Assembly: GCA_907165065.1 (NCBI GenBank)
Contig: OU015539.1
Span: 13,422,816 to 13,486,815 of the forward strand
Direction: 5' to 3'
Length of the DNA: 64,000 bases
From: Caprimulgus europaeus
Lineage: Eukaryota > Chordata > Aves > Caprimulgiformes > Caprimulgidae
The position numbers and the translations under genes are program-made. This document shows, piece by piece, positions 48,696 to 60,400 of the stretch (the stretch's first letter is position 1; each line of letters opens with the position of its first letter). Below the pieces are notes generated by a model. It worked only from the letters and a program-made list of their open reading frames with translations, was not told the DNA's origin and made no database searches.

Positions 48696-51379
48696 CTTTG
48701 AGATTTTTCTTGCTAGAACAATTCATCATTCATTCTTTGGCTATGCATCTTGTATTTTCAACACTAAGATTTGTGTGATATACATACACATGTGTCCTTT
48801 ACCACAAGCCTTTTCTTCTACTTTTTTTAACATTTCCATCTGTGGCAATGAGAAGCCAAAAAAGTGCTGTGAGTGACACACTTCTTGCTGCAACCACAGT
48901 ACCCTACCTTTTACTTCTTGTTTTTCTTGCTGTTCGTTATTATCTCATTTCGAAGCCACCCCTCTGTTCAGTTGAAAGCACCAAAATAGCCTGTACCAAC
49001 ACACATGTCTTACCTTCTTAAGCAAGATACTGTTCCTCTTCTGTCTTCAATTTGTGACTCTTCCATGTTGCTTCAAGTCTGAAATGATCCTCATGTCTTA
49101 TACCAGTATTCATACTTTTCTAGCCCTTCAAAACAGTGAAATATGTGGTTTTTTTGAAACTAGGCTTTCTTCCTCAATTTAGTCTGTTTTTTCCTTCTGA
49201 ATACACTATGGGTGTTGCCTCAGTTCTAACTATAAGCATTTTGGAGGCAAGATCGCACCTGTTCTTCCAACCACATCTCCTTCTTTGTTTCTAAAGCACC
49301 CTGCATCTTTACAGGTTTTGGTAAATGTGCACGTAAATAATCTTCCTCCACAGAATAAAAACTGTCTATTTCCTTTTTAAATCAGTATAGAGCTGAAATT
49401 GCCAAGGAAGCCTCCCTTCTTGGATCTCTAACCTAAAGTCCTGAGTCACTGGCTTGCTCATTTAGAAAAATATATTTTATAAAATCTAATAGAAATGCAA
49501 ACAAATACTCAAAAGGAAGGATGTGCAGACCTAAATGTATGCTTAAATATTTTGCTACACCAAGGTCTAAATATTCCTGTTTCCAAATAAAGTTATTTGG
49601 ATGATAAATTTCTGTTTAAGTTCCTGGATTTATAAGCTTAATCTGATTAAACCATGTTTACTTTCATAAAATGTGTCCAATTGAAACAGAACCCTCTTTG
49701 ATCAGACTAAGATTTATTATTTTTTTTCTATGGTAGCCACCTTATTAAAATTCAGTAAATACAATTTTATATTATGAAAACATTTATTTCTGCTCATCCT
49801 TTCCAACCCTTTCTAACTTCACAGTGTATTTTATTTTTTTCTTTCACTTAGAATATAAAGAAAGAGAAAAAATATTTTTCATAACTTTAAAATTAGAAAA
49901 CAGTGTGAAAATAATGACATCACTCTGAAATCTGCAGCAGAAGGCCAGCTAGGTACATGTCCATGAAAAAAACAGAGAGAAGATGAGAGATAAGATAGGA
50001 TAGCTTTAGACTAACAAACTTTCATAGACAAAGAGCATTCTTGTTCTGTGTCTGAGCTGTTCAGTAGCTAACAGAAAAGGGACCTGGAGTTTCTACTATG
50101 CAAGAGAAATAGTTGCAGTTACACTGATAACTCATCTTTATTTTAGAATTTGGTATTTGGTCAACATTCAAAGACAATGGATTTTTTTTCCCTACCTTTC
50201 CAAATTAATTACCATAATGGAATTCTCCTTAAGAGATGCAATAAATAGGCTCTCGTTACATGTCACTGAATAGATAACTGACACCAGAACAGGAACAAGA
50301 AGTCTCTAACCAGAAGAATCCATCTAGCTTTTTGTTCCAATTAATAATCACCTGTCATGACCAGAAGCAGATCTACCAAAGGGCCAAACTGCAGGCACTC
50401 CCAGCCACAAACAGGCACACCTCCCACCCCATGGCTGTGGTCATGCTGCCAGATATGTGCCAGATCATGGGAGGGGGCACTGGCAGAGCCCCAGAAAGCT
50501 GGGGATCCACCCTACCCAGAGGTTCTCTACCCTTCAGTTAAAGCAGGTTCCAGCCCAAAACGAAGTAGCCACATAATATTTGGAGAGAGAAAAATAAGTA
50601 GCATAACTAACTAGGCTATGGTACTTATCAGCTTGTGACTGAGAGAAGGAGAAAACAATCTTGGAATAGTCAAAGCAGTGACAGAAATCTTCTCCACTCC
50701 AAGCAGCAAGCCTTACAACAGCATGGGACCTGCAAGAAGAAAAAAAATAATTATAATCTTTCAGTTGTTGGTTATTTGTTTCTAAAACAGCGGGTTAGAA
50801 ATATTCCCTCCTCCCAGCCTAGAAGGGGTTCTTAAAAGTGACTTAAATTTTCAGCTCTGAATTGCAATATTTGGATTCGTTCTACCCAAAGTCTTTTATT
50901 CTAAATTTTGTTTCCTAGAAAGACTTGTACTAGCCACTAATATACAATGCTACTGCAATTCTGCAAGAGAAAGATGTAATGTGCCTCAGTAAATTAACCT
51001 CAGTTGTACAAGGAATAATAAATCATTTCCATATCAGCTACTAGAACACCACCATCTACATATGAGTTAACAACAGAAGAGGTACATATTCTTCCCTGCA
51101 TAAAAGACAGTCTATGCAACAAGAAGACTGGTAAAATTCCAGCATAATTCTTCTACTCCTTTTTTACACAGGATACTTGTACCAGGGCTTAAATGTGAGG
51201 AAGTAATTTTATTGAGAGAAAACCTAATCCTGTTACAACAGAGACAACACCCACAAAATATGCAACTCTGGTACAGAACAGTCTCCTGAAAGCCAGGATA
51301 TGGCCATAACTGATAAGCTCGTGAAACTAATAACTACATTTGGATAAAGATTTTTCTCACTGCTTTCTTTTTTTCTTTC

Positions 51380-51405
51380 TTTTTTTTTTTTTTTTTTAAA
51401 AAAAA
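51380..51405. repeat. T18-A8 homopolymer pair
   Basis: A run of 18 T is followed directly by 8 A, forming a self-complementary end. Confidence 0.75.
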
Positions 51406-52230
51406 GGTAGTATTAATCAGGGACGACATGGGCTGTACTTTTTCAAATTGGGGAAAGATTCTAGGCAGAGGTCTGCCAGAGAAGAAAACTCACAGGCCAT
51501 ACACCAAGCTAAGCAGAAACTCCTAACTCCTCTGAAACCATTGGCCCCTCAAGGAGACATAAGCCACAACGAAATTCTCACCAGCTAACTAACTGCATTC
51601 TTGCCTGCCACTTTCATATGAAGTCAACAGCCCTCCCACACCAGATAAATTAGGCACTTAACCATGACACTCTTAACTTTACAATCACTATTTTATTTCC
51701 ATTTCAGGTCTGTGGTTACATCAGTTAACTCACTGTGGTTAGGAAAAACAGCAGTCTGGGCTCTGTGGCCAGCAGGTACTTGTACATGTCACAGGAAACC
51801 ACACGTTGTGCTAGTTAGGCACGAGTTTTTCAATACCAGCACTGCCAAGACCATAGAGGCATGGAGAACAAATTCTGTTGTCACCTCCTAGCTCAAATGA
51901 AACAAGTTATAATATGGCTTCTGTCACTACTGCTTCTTCTCAAGGACAGAACTGGGGCAGGGGGGGAAACAACAACCAAACAACCACCAAATGCTTTAGC
52001 ACCAGCCTTGAAGTTACCAGTTTACTCTGTGGTTAAAATATAAACTAATACTCCTAAGTTAGCCTTTCTACCCACTTTTACTCTGAGAAAATAACACTTG
52101 CTGCTGCCAATGGCAAAAATAGCATCTGTCACTGTTTCCCAAAGCTGAGACACAGAAGAGGGCGACTCAGGAGCCAGAGTATAGAACTACTGCTGCAGAG
52201 ACATTTGACTACCCAACTCTTCATTCTGCT

Positions 52231-52326
52231 GATAGTAGTTTTAATACCAACAACCTTCCACAAAATAAAGTAATAGTAGTGATAGTAGTTTTAATACCAA
52301 CAGCCTTCCACAAAATAAAGTAACAG
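52231..52326. repeat. 50-bp tandem duplication, two copies
   Basis: Unit 1 (52231-52280) and unit 2 (52281-52326) both begin GATAGTAGTTTTAATACCAA and run through CTTCCACAAAATAAAGTAA. They differ at one base (CAACAACC versus CAACAGCC) until the end of unit 2. Confidence 0.92.
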
Positions 52327-55300
52327 CAAAAAGTATCAATGGCATTCTGATATACAGGAGCCCTCTTGAAATTCTACCCATTTTTACTAACGTACTGGAA
52401 CAGTGGAACAAAACAGTAGCTGAAGACAGTCTGTTCTTCCACTCTGCCACACTATGTCCAGCATTAAGAACAGTGTTTCTCAATTTCAGATTAAAGTAAC
52501 TGCCCCCCTGGCAATACTGAAATCTTTAGCAGTTTTCAGACCTTGCAGCTTCCTGCGTGTTGAAACTGGAGTAACGTTTAACAATACAGAAAGCATCTTC
52601 TAAACCATCTAAAACAGCAATCAAACATCTTTAGAACCTGTGTGGCTAAACCCAGGGGAGATTCAAGATAAATACACCCCAAAAAATAACACACAAACCC
52701 AAAGCAATTAAGTGAAAGAAAAAATAAAAAGGCAAGAGCCAGAAAAAGCAGACTCAACCTCAGTAACAGCATCACTTAACTTACAGTAGAATAAAAAAAT
52801 GCTTCAGAAATTTTGATAGATATTTACAAAATGATTTAGAAATAAAGCAGGAAATCATAACAGAACAAACCTTGTCATTGCATGAAACTGAGTGTATTTT
52901 AACCTCGTGGTATACACCAAGGTGACTTTTCTTGCATCCACACATGCCAGAGCTTCTCACATGTTGACAAGTGTCAGTACAGTGGCTGCACTACTGCCTG
53001 GGCACCTTGCTGGTTTACAGGCTGTTTGCATAAACTGGCCACAGACATTTTTACCACTGTAGATTCTAGATCAGCCACTGAAGAGCTTGACATTGTGCCT
53101 GACTGGGGAAAACAATGTTGGATGTCCCTTATTACCACTAGCAACAAGGGCACAGCTCCACACAGCTTTTTGCCTCTTGACATCAAAACCTGTTTAAAGA
53201 ATGTCCATCTCTCCCCCATGTCCTCCTTCACTGTTGCTCATAGAGGCAGGAAAAAAAGCATATATTTTAAATACCCAGCAACAAATTGATCTATCCTGCA
53301 GCCTTGCAAACAGCTTCTCAAATACAGAAGACAGAACAGCATGGCAGAGCAGTGCAAGTAGGTTATAACCTTAAACCAAGCTGCAAAAGGTGAGGATGAT
53401 CATGTTTCCAGAAGGCCAACTAAGTCAGTTACCACCAAACACCACCCAGGGCACCAGAGATTTTCTTCCCTGTCTCAGCACATAACCGGCTCCTGACAAG
53501 GCGTAGGTGAGGACGCTGGGTCACTGCCACGCAGGCGGAGCAGGATCTCCCTGCCTACAGCGAGGTGTGCTAGGGGAGCCTGGGACATGTCACAAGGTCC
53601 AGTCCCAACCAGCTCTCCCTGTGCAACGTCGTGGTTTACCCTGATTAAATGCAGAGCTGCAAGTTTACAGGGGTTTTTTGTGCATATTTGTGGCATGTTT
53701 TCAACTTAAGTATCATTATATGTTTGTTTCAACTATTCCCATCAGAATGGCTATTTAGCTTTTTGCTGAAAGTTGTTTGTGATTACTGACATACATATGA
53801 ATTTACGCTTAATAAATTCCAGTGCTTCCAGGTCCCCAAAAATATAGTTTACAAACTAGTACAGAATGCTAACTGACCAGAAAACTCTATTTCTTAAGTG
53901 AAAAATACTTCAGGAAAATTACTTTATAGTATTGAACAGTATTTGCTTGAGAGAGGGAAAGCTCCAAGTCATGTCAGCCCTATTACTTTAATAGCTTTCA
54001 TTTACCACAGATGCCATTAAAGACAGTTTACACTCCCATTTTTCTTTCACATGTGTAACCCAGAAGCTACAGTTTCAACCACCACTTTGGACTCCAATTC
54101 TCACCATAATTAAACATTCAAAACCCCATGACAGTTTTCAGTGTCTTGCCTACACTGCACAAATCCTTAGATAACTTTTTTTTTCTCTCTCACTTGTGTA
54201 AAGTATTGCAATAGTTTCTTTAACAAAATCTGGATAACTTGTAGATATTTAATTACCTTGTAAATCAGAATAACAGAAATACAACGCACAGCAATAAAAC
54301 ATTTTCAAGAATGTGTATGAGTCAATAGCTCTTTGTTTAAATGAGTTCAGTCTCACAGTATAACATTTAACAGGTTACAATTAGAATCTATGCTTACTCC
54401 AGAAATTTTTAAATAGGAAATACAGAATATTTGCTATTACAGATAGTATTTACCTATCCACTAAAAGTAACTTTTCTGAATAAGGTACAAGCACTTTTAG
54501 TGCCCAGAATGCAGAGATTAGTCCAAAAAAACAGGTACCGCACTTCAAAACAGGGTAGGAATGGAAATCCACTAATCAAACCCCAAGCTTACACCCTGCA
54601 TAAACACATGTAAAAGTTGAAAACAGTTTCCTAACTTGTTTAATCGGCACAGAGGTCAAGATTTTCCCCCCCTCTTTTTCTCCTTTGTTTCTAAGGAGGG
54701 AAAAATCAAGTCTGAAGGCAGTAGGGCTCAAACGGGTGAGAAAGAACCCACAAAAAGGAGCAGGCACGGAACAAGATGCCTGAAAGTGCATTTTCAAATT
54801 CTGATCTGTCCGCCCGACTGGACACGGAATAATAACGATTCACTGCAGCGAAGAGCAGGTCTGCACGAAACGCCATTGGGCGTGAGGAGTGAACGTTCAC
54901 AGGGGCACCAGGGGAAGGGACAGGGGACACGGGACGGACACGAGCGACCAAGGAACAGCTTGTGTCAGGGGCAGCAGCGACCTCCTGACCCCCTCGCTGC
55001 TCCCGCCGCAGAGCGAGCGACCAGCAGCACCTTTACCCCCGGCAGCGCAGCCGGGCGGAGATCAGCCGGGGGCTGGCGGTGCGCAGAGAACGGCACTGTG
55101 CCCCCAGCCCCGGGCATGGCGCGGTGCCCCTCAGAAACGCCAGCGCAGCGCTCCCCTCAGGGCCACCCGCCGCTGACCGGGGCCTGCGTTACAATACGCC
55201 CGCACGGGCCTGAGGAGGTGCTGGCGCAGACGAGCTGCCGGGCGCCCCCACTGAGGGAGGGTCCCTGGGGCTGCCCAGCCCCCGCCGCGCGCGGCCCAGG

Positions 55301-55489
55301 TGCGTGCCCGCGTCCCCACCTCCCCGTGACGCCAGAGGCGCGCGGCCAGGGCCCGCCCTCGCGGCCACCGCCACGTACCTCCTCGGCGCGGGCCGCTGTG
55401 GTGGCGGCCCGGCCCCTCGCGCAACCTCGCCTCGGCGGCCCGCGCTGCCCTATCAGCGTCCTCCGCGACGCCCGGCGGGGGTCAGGCCC

Positions 55490-55519
55490 GGCCAATCCCC
55501 GCGCTTCGAGGGGCGGGAC
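55490..55519 (+). promoter_or_regulatory. CCAAT box and adjacent GC box
   Basis: GGCCAATCC at 55490-55498 is followed 11 bases later by GGGGCGGGAC at 55510-55519. This NF-Y and Sp1 pairing is common in CpG-island promoters. Both motifs are on the plus strand, though neither fixes the direction of transcription. Confidence 0.5.
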
Positions 55520-55580
55520 CTGTCCCCACAGCAACGCGAGCCGGGGCCACCGGAGTGCCGTGGGGCTGTCGCGCCGCGCC

Positions 55581-55625
55581 GCACCGTACCGCGCTGTGCT
55601 GTACCGTACCGTACTGTACCGTACG
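55581..55625. repeat. Degenerate pentanucleotide array (GTACC/GTGCT), nine units
   Basis: Nine consecutive 5-mers read GCACC, GTACC, GCGCT, GTGCT, GTACC, GTACC, GTACT, GTACC, GTACG. The array sits inside CpG island 2, about 60 bp from the GC box. Confidence 0.85.
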
Positions 55626-56742
55626 GCGCCGCCCCGGGCCTCGCCGCAGTGCCGAGCCCCGCAGATCCTCAGGAGGACGCCCCCTTCATCCCCGAGTGCA
55701 GGAGGAACCTCGCCCTTAAGAAGCGGCGGCTTCTCTCCCGCCGCAGAAGGGCCGAAAGGTAGCATTGCTCGACCCAGGCCGCCTCCGGGGCGGCGGTGCC
55801 CCCCTCGGTGGCGGAGGGGGCCGGCGGGAGGCGCCCCGGGGCGGAGGCCTCGCGGCGGGAAGCTCCTGTCAGGGAGAGCCGTTGACGGCGACGCGGGGCA
55901 GGGGGGGAGCGGGCAGCGCGCGCCCACCCTCAGGGGGCTTTGCCGCCGGCCCTGTCAGGTGAAAGGCACCGAATAACGGCCCTGCGGGGGAGCGGGGCGC
56001 GGCGCGGCCGGGAGGCGGGAGCAGCGCGGCGGGGCGACGGGCTTTCTCGCAGGTGTGGGGGTGGAGGTGGCGGCCGCAATGAAGTTTGTCCGGGAGCGCC
56101 CTGCCGCCCGCCGGGAAGGAGGCTCCCCAGGTTTCCCTCCCTTCCTGGGCGCCGGCCGGCAGAGCCCCTGGCTTTGCAGGAAGTATCGCTCTGGCAGCCC
56201 CGCTGCCCGGCCTGCGGGCGGTTAGCTGCAAAGCACCGGCTGAAAACAACGCGTACCTGGCAGCAGCAGCAGCAGCAAAGCGACTGGCTGGGAATGGCAC
56301 AACCGCAGGAAAAACTTGGGCTGCTTTGTCCAGGCGACTGGGCTGGGGTCACTAGGAAGGGTATTGCTTTTCAGCATTACGCTAGCTGCAGTACCACCGG
56401 AGGAGCTGGGTGAATAGTGTCAGGCTAACCTCGGTACTCAGAAAATATTCCAAAAGAGTAAAAGGTTGAAACATGGCTGTAGACAGGTAACTTTTTTTTT
56501 TTCCCCCTTAAATGAACATGGCTATGGTTTTCAAAAGAGTTCACATTTGCAACACTTTTTAGTCAGCTTGTAGGAGAAAAGGCCTCTGTTGTTTGAGATG
56601 TAAGTCTTTGCTGTGGAAAAATAATGTCCAGCTTTTTCAAAATTAGACCATCACAGTAACAACAGTGAAGCACTGGTACACCACAATATCAAGTTCAATA
56701 TGGTTTGCTTTAGGTTTTATTTGTCATCTTGTTTTCTCCTGC

Positions 56743-57492
56743 TGTGATGGGCTGACCCTAGCTGGATGCCAGGTGCTCACCGAAGCCACTCTATCACTCC
56801 CCCTTCTCAACTGGACAGGGGAGAGAAAATATGAAAGGCTCGTGGGTCAAGATAAGGACAGGGAGAGGTTGCTCACCAATTACCATCACAGGCAAAATGA
56901 ACTTGACTTGGAGCAAATTAATTTGATTTATTACCAATGAAAATAAGAGTAGAATAATGAGAAAATAAAAAATAAATCTTAAAAACACCTTGTTCCCACC
57001 CCTTCCTTCTTCCTGGGCTCAACTTCACTTCTCTTTTCTCTACCTCTTCCCCTGCAGCAGCACAGGGCTATGAGGAAGAGGGGTTGCAGTCAGTTCATCA
57101 CACGTTGTCTGTGCTGCTCCTTCCTCCTCGAGGGGAGGACTCCTGACTCTCTTCCCCTGCTCCAGCACGGGGTCCCTTTCATGGGAGACAGTTCTCCACA
57201 AACTTCTCCAACATGAGCCCTTCCCACAGGCTGCAGTTCTTCATGAACTGCTCACATATTCTCACTCCTCTCTCTGTCTGCAGCTGCTGTTTTTTTTCCC
57301 ACTTCTTAAGTACATTATCACAGAGGCATTACTGCCATCGCTGATGGGTTTGGCCTTGGCCAGTGGCAGGTCCATCTTGGAGGTGGCTGGCGTTGGCTCT
57401 TTTGGACACATGGAAAGCTTCTAGAAGCTTCATACAGAAGCCACCCCTGTAGCCCCCCCACTACCAAAACCTTGCCATGCAAACCCAGTGCA
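56743..57492 (-). mobile_element. Solo LTR of an avian retroelement
   Basis: On the minus strand the element starts TGCACTGGGTTTGC and ends GCCCATCACA, giving TG...CA termini over about 750 bp. I recognise the sequence as a repeat common in avian genomes. The minus strand holds a possible promoter near 57310 and an AATAAA polyadenylation signal near 56930, so the LTR sense is minus. The interior has diverged tandem units around CTCCAACATGAGCCC and GCTGCAGTTCTTCATGAACT. No flanking coding region and no clear target-site duplication was found, so it is a degraded solo LTR. Confidence 0.75.
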
Positions 57493-60400
57493 CCCACTCT
57501 AAAGAAGAGTCCTGTAGTTGACTCAGTATTGGTGCATTTCTGCCCTGAATTCTGAAGTGACTCTCCCTCCCTCTCAGCTAAGCAGAGCAGCATGGGAAAG
57601 ACTTCTGCTCTAAAGGCTGAATAAGAGGTGAAGAGCCACTCAAAAATTGTTTGAAACCAGGTTTTGTTGTAACCTTTTTGGGCCTCTGCTTAAGACTCTC
57701 ACAAGGTTCATGGGAGAAGCCCACATTTCTGTGAGCACTTAAGATACACTTATATCTCCTACTTTTCTTTGTTTCACAATGATCTTGTACAGTCAAAGTT
57801 CAACATCCACCATGACCCACAAATTATTAACCTGATTACATACAGTACCTCCTAACATTGATTATATATTTTCCCTTTACTTGCTACTGTAATCTTTTGA
57901 ACATTGGCAGCATTTTATTTTAGAATCAGATAATTATATTTTCAAAAGTATCAACATAAGTCTATGTGTAAACAAATTGTGTTGTAGTAGAACAATGTGA
58001 ATTTTATGCACTTCTAACCAAGATAATTAACATAAACAAAAAAGGGGAAAATAGAATTATAAATTATTATTGTCCATTGGTTCTGCTTAAAACTTCCATT
58101 AGCTGTTGGATGCAAAGGCATCTGATGTAAATTTGCTTGTGACGTGATGCTATAATACAGCTTGAGATACCACTATTTGATATCTGAAATTATATTCAGA
58201 AAACCCCATCAAGCAAATAAAAACTAAGCAGCAACAAAAAGAATTTATTTTTTAATAAGACTAAATAGAAGTTTCCATAACTTGGCTGTGTAGTAATGGT
58301 AGTACTGCTGAACAGAAACTTTCAGTTAAAGGTTTAAAGCTGCCCTCAATGGATACATATGTAGCTGAAATTGTAATCATGAAAGGGGAGAGCAGTTGTT
58401 CTCTGAGATAATAAAAGATGTAAAATATTATTATATTGATTCAAATGTCAGAGGTGAGGAAATATTGACTCATACTTCTAGCGATACACTGACTAAACAA
58501 GTGCGCTGTACAAAAGACAGATAAATTCCTTTACTGTTAAGTTAAAAGCCCGTATCAGTGTTGCCTTGATTTGAACTCCTGTGCAACAAAGGTGTTTATC
58601 TAGTGAGGTTTTGTGGTGCTCTTGTCTATCTGATTGCTCAGTAAGCAGAAGAGATCTCTCTGAAGTTCCTGTCAGATAGACACAAGCCTTCTGGATAGAG
58701 ATGTGCTTGTATGTAGCTAAAAACGTGGCCAGGTACTTAAACCAAATCAAATTAAATCAGAGGCAAAATTCATGTTAATTTCAACAGTTTTTACTCTTAC
58801 TACGCATGATTTGACAGTTGGAAGAATGAAATAAACTGCATTTTATTAGATCCATTTTAATAATCAGTTGTAAATATTATTCTTCACCATAGATAATTCA
58901 GGAAATATGTAGACCCTTTTCATGATTACATTTCTCATGCTGTATATTCTTTATAAAACAAGAGTCACATTTTTGCATATTTGGATTCCTAAGCAAGTAG
59001 AAATCAGTGAGAATTAGCAAATTATGGAAATAAATCTCTTTAGGCAGCTATCATTAAGTGCATAAATATTTTTAAATCTGGCTCCATATCATTAGATCTA
59101 GATTTATTCTTGTTAGCTATTTTATATATTCTTCCCAAAGGGGAAAAAAGGTGCCTTGAAGTCCTGGGGCATTCAAGGTTTATTTTAGCATCATCATTTG
59201 TTGTTAATTAGAGAGAAATGCATATTAGTAGAATAATTGAAATACTTTTTGATTTGAAATTAGAGTCTGAGCAAATACTTGGGTGGCATGTAGTAGCATA
59301 TTTGAAATGAGGTTGCTTTTTGTGCCAACGCTGACAAAATTGCTGTTTGCATTTATACAAAATGAATTAGTGAGATTCCAAGTGTACTGTTGTATTTTGT
59401 TCTGTGCAGGAACTGAACTTATAGTACAGGAACTTGTATTTATAGTGGTAATTTAAAAAAAAAAAGTTTTTGAAATTGATAAGAGTTTTATCAAGTATGC
59501 ATTGAATTCAGTACAAGTTTTTGCTTAAGTATTGGCTTCATAATTTTTTTTTGAGTCAACTTCATTGGAAATAATTGATAAAATCATGCAAGTTCCTTTT
59601 AAAAACAAGACTATTTCAAGATTCTTCAGTCAGTAAGATAGCTTTGTAGACACTGATACTTATTTTTCTGAAATGATGATAAGGAAGTTCCTTGGAGGCA
59701 GGTAGTATTATAAATACGTATGTGTATTTGTGTGTCCACACTGGTTTTTAAAATTGTAACAAGAAGAAAAATCAGTTTTCTTTTCAAACTCCACTTACGA
59801 GAGAGCTAAGTGCGTGTAGCAGCAGCCGTATGTTTTGCTTCTATGCCATCTTTATTTCTGGACATACAGTTGCATTATAAATAGTACTTACTTCTTTCCC
59901 ACTTGAGCATTCATAGTTTGTGTTACTATATAGTGTCCCCCAGCATTTGGGTGACTCATTTAATAAAACAGATGAAGTGTACTTTTTTAAGAAAGGTTCT
60001 GTCAGCATATGTTGTACTACACACAGTTGGGGCATGCTGTCTTTTCTGAGAAGCTGAGAAAAGAAGCTGTTCTATCAGCCAACTTGTAACTGTAAAGGGA
60101 ACAAAGCAGATAAAGTGCCATGAGAAAAATGTAACAAATACAAGTCAAAAGAAAAGAATTTAAGCAAAGTAAAGAGTATGAGAATAAAGGATTCTACTGC
60201 GTTTATGTACTTAAATAATACTGGTTTATATAAAACTGTATTTATGTACAGTACTGAAATGCTTCTTGAAAAAATAAGGAATGTCTCCTGGTGCAGAGAA
60301 CTGAGATGTACTCTTACAAAAGATGAGGACAGCATATCCAGGTTCAAACCTGTTGGACATTGGCTAGAAAAAACAAGCAACATCAGGGGGTTAATGGACA

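Larger units (their letters stand above)
36690..54840. other. Intergenic region without recognised genes
   Basis: About 18 kb lies between the two CpG islands. I searched for conserved coding blocks on both strands and recognised none. The open frames present (for example 39919-40531, 43084-43485, 47263-47541) are isolated and lack familiar motifs. Simple repeats and one tandem duplication are listed separately. Regulatory elements or a non-coding RNA cannot be excluded. Confidence 0.6.
54850..56340. promoter_or_regulatory. CpG island 2, probable promoter of an unidentified unit
   Basis: This is a second sharp GC and CpG-rich block with limits estimated by eye. It holds a CCAAT box (GGCCAATCC, 55490-55498) and a GC box (GGGGCGGGAC, 55510-55519). 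Strong splice donors occur on both strands. In vertebrates the gene head-to-head with PIK3C2A is NUCB2, so this may be its promoter, but no NUCB2 coding sequence is visible. The alternatives are an upstream alternative promoter of PIK3C2A or a non-coding RNA. Confidence 0.65.

Noticed and set aside
53560..53660. Sequence around GTCGTGGTTTACCC resembling the start of a known avian LTR.
   Set aside because: Only a dozen bases match, and the following sequence does not continue the element.
54636..55976. A 446-codon open frame on the plus strand through CpG island 2.
   Set aside because: It begins in AT-rich DNA and runs through the island with a low-complexity Pro/Arg/Gly composition. Competing frames on the other strand are equally long. 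No known family is recognised.
56665..56940. A 91-codon plus-strand frame.
   Set aside because: Most of it lies inside the LTR, antisense to it.
60330..60360. GGTTCAAACCTG, resembling a tRNA B box.
   Set aside because: No A box, acceptor stem or anticodon arm could be placed at the right distance.
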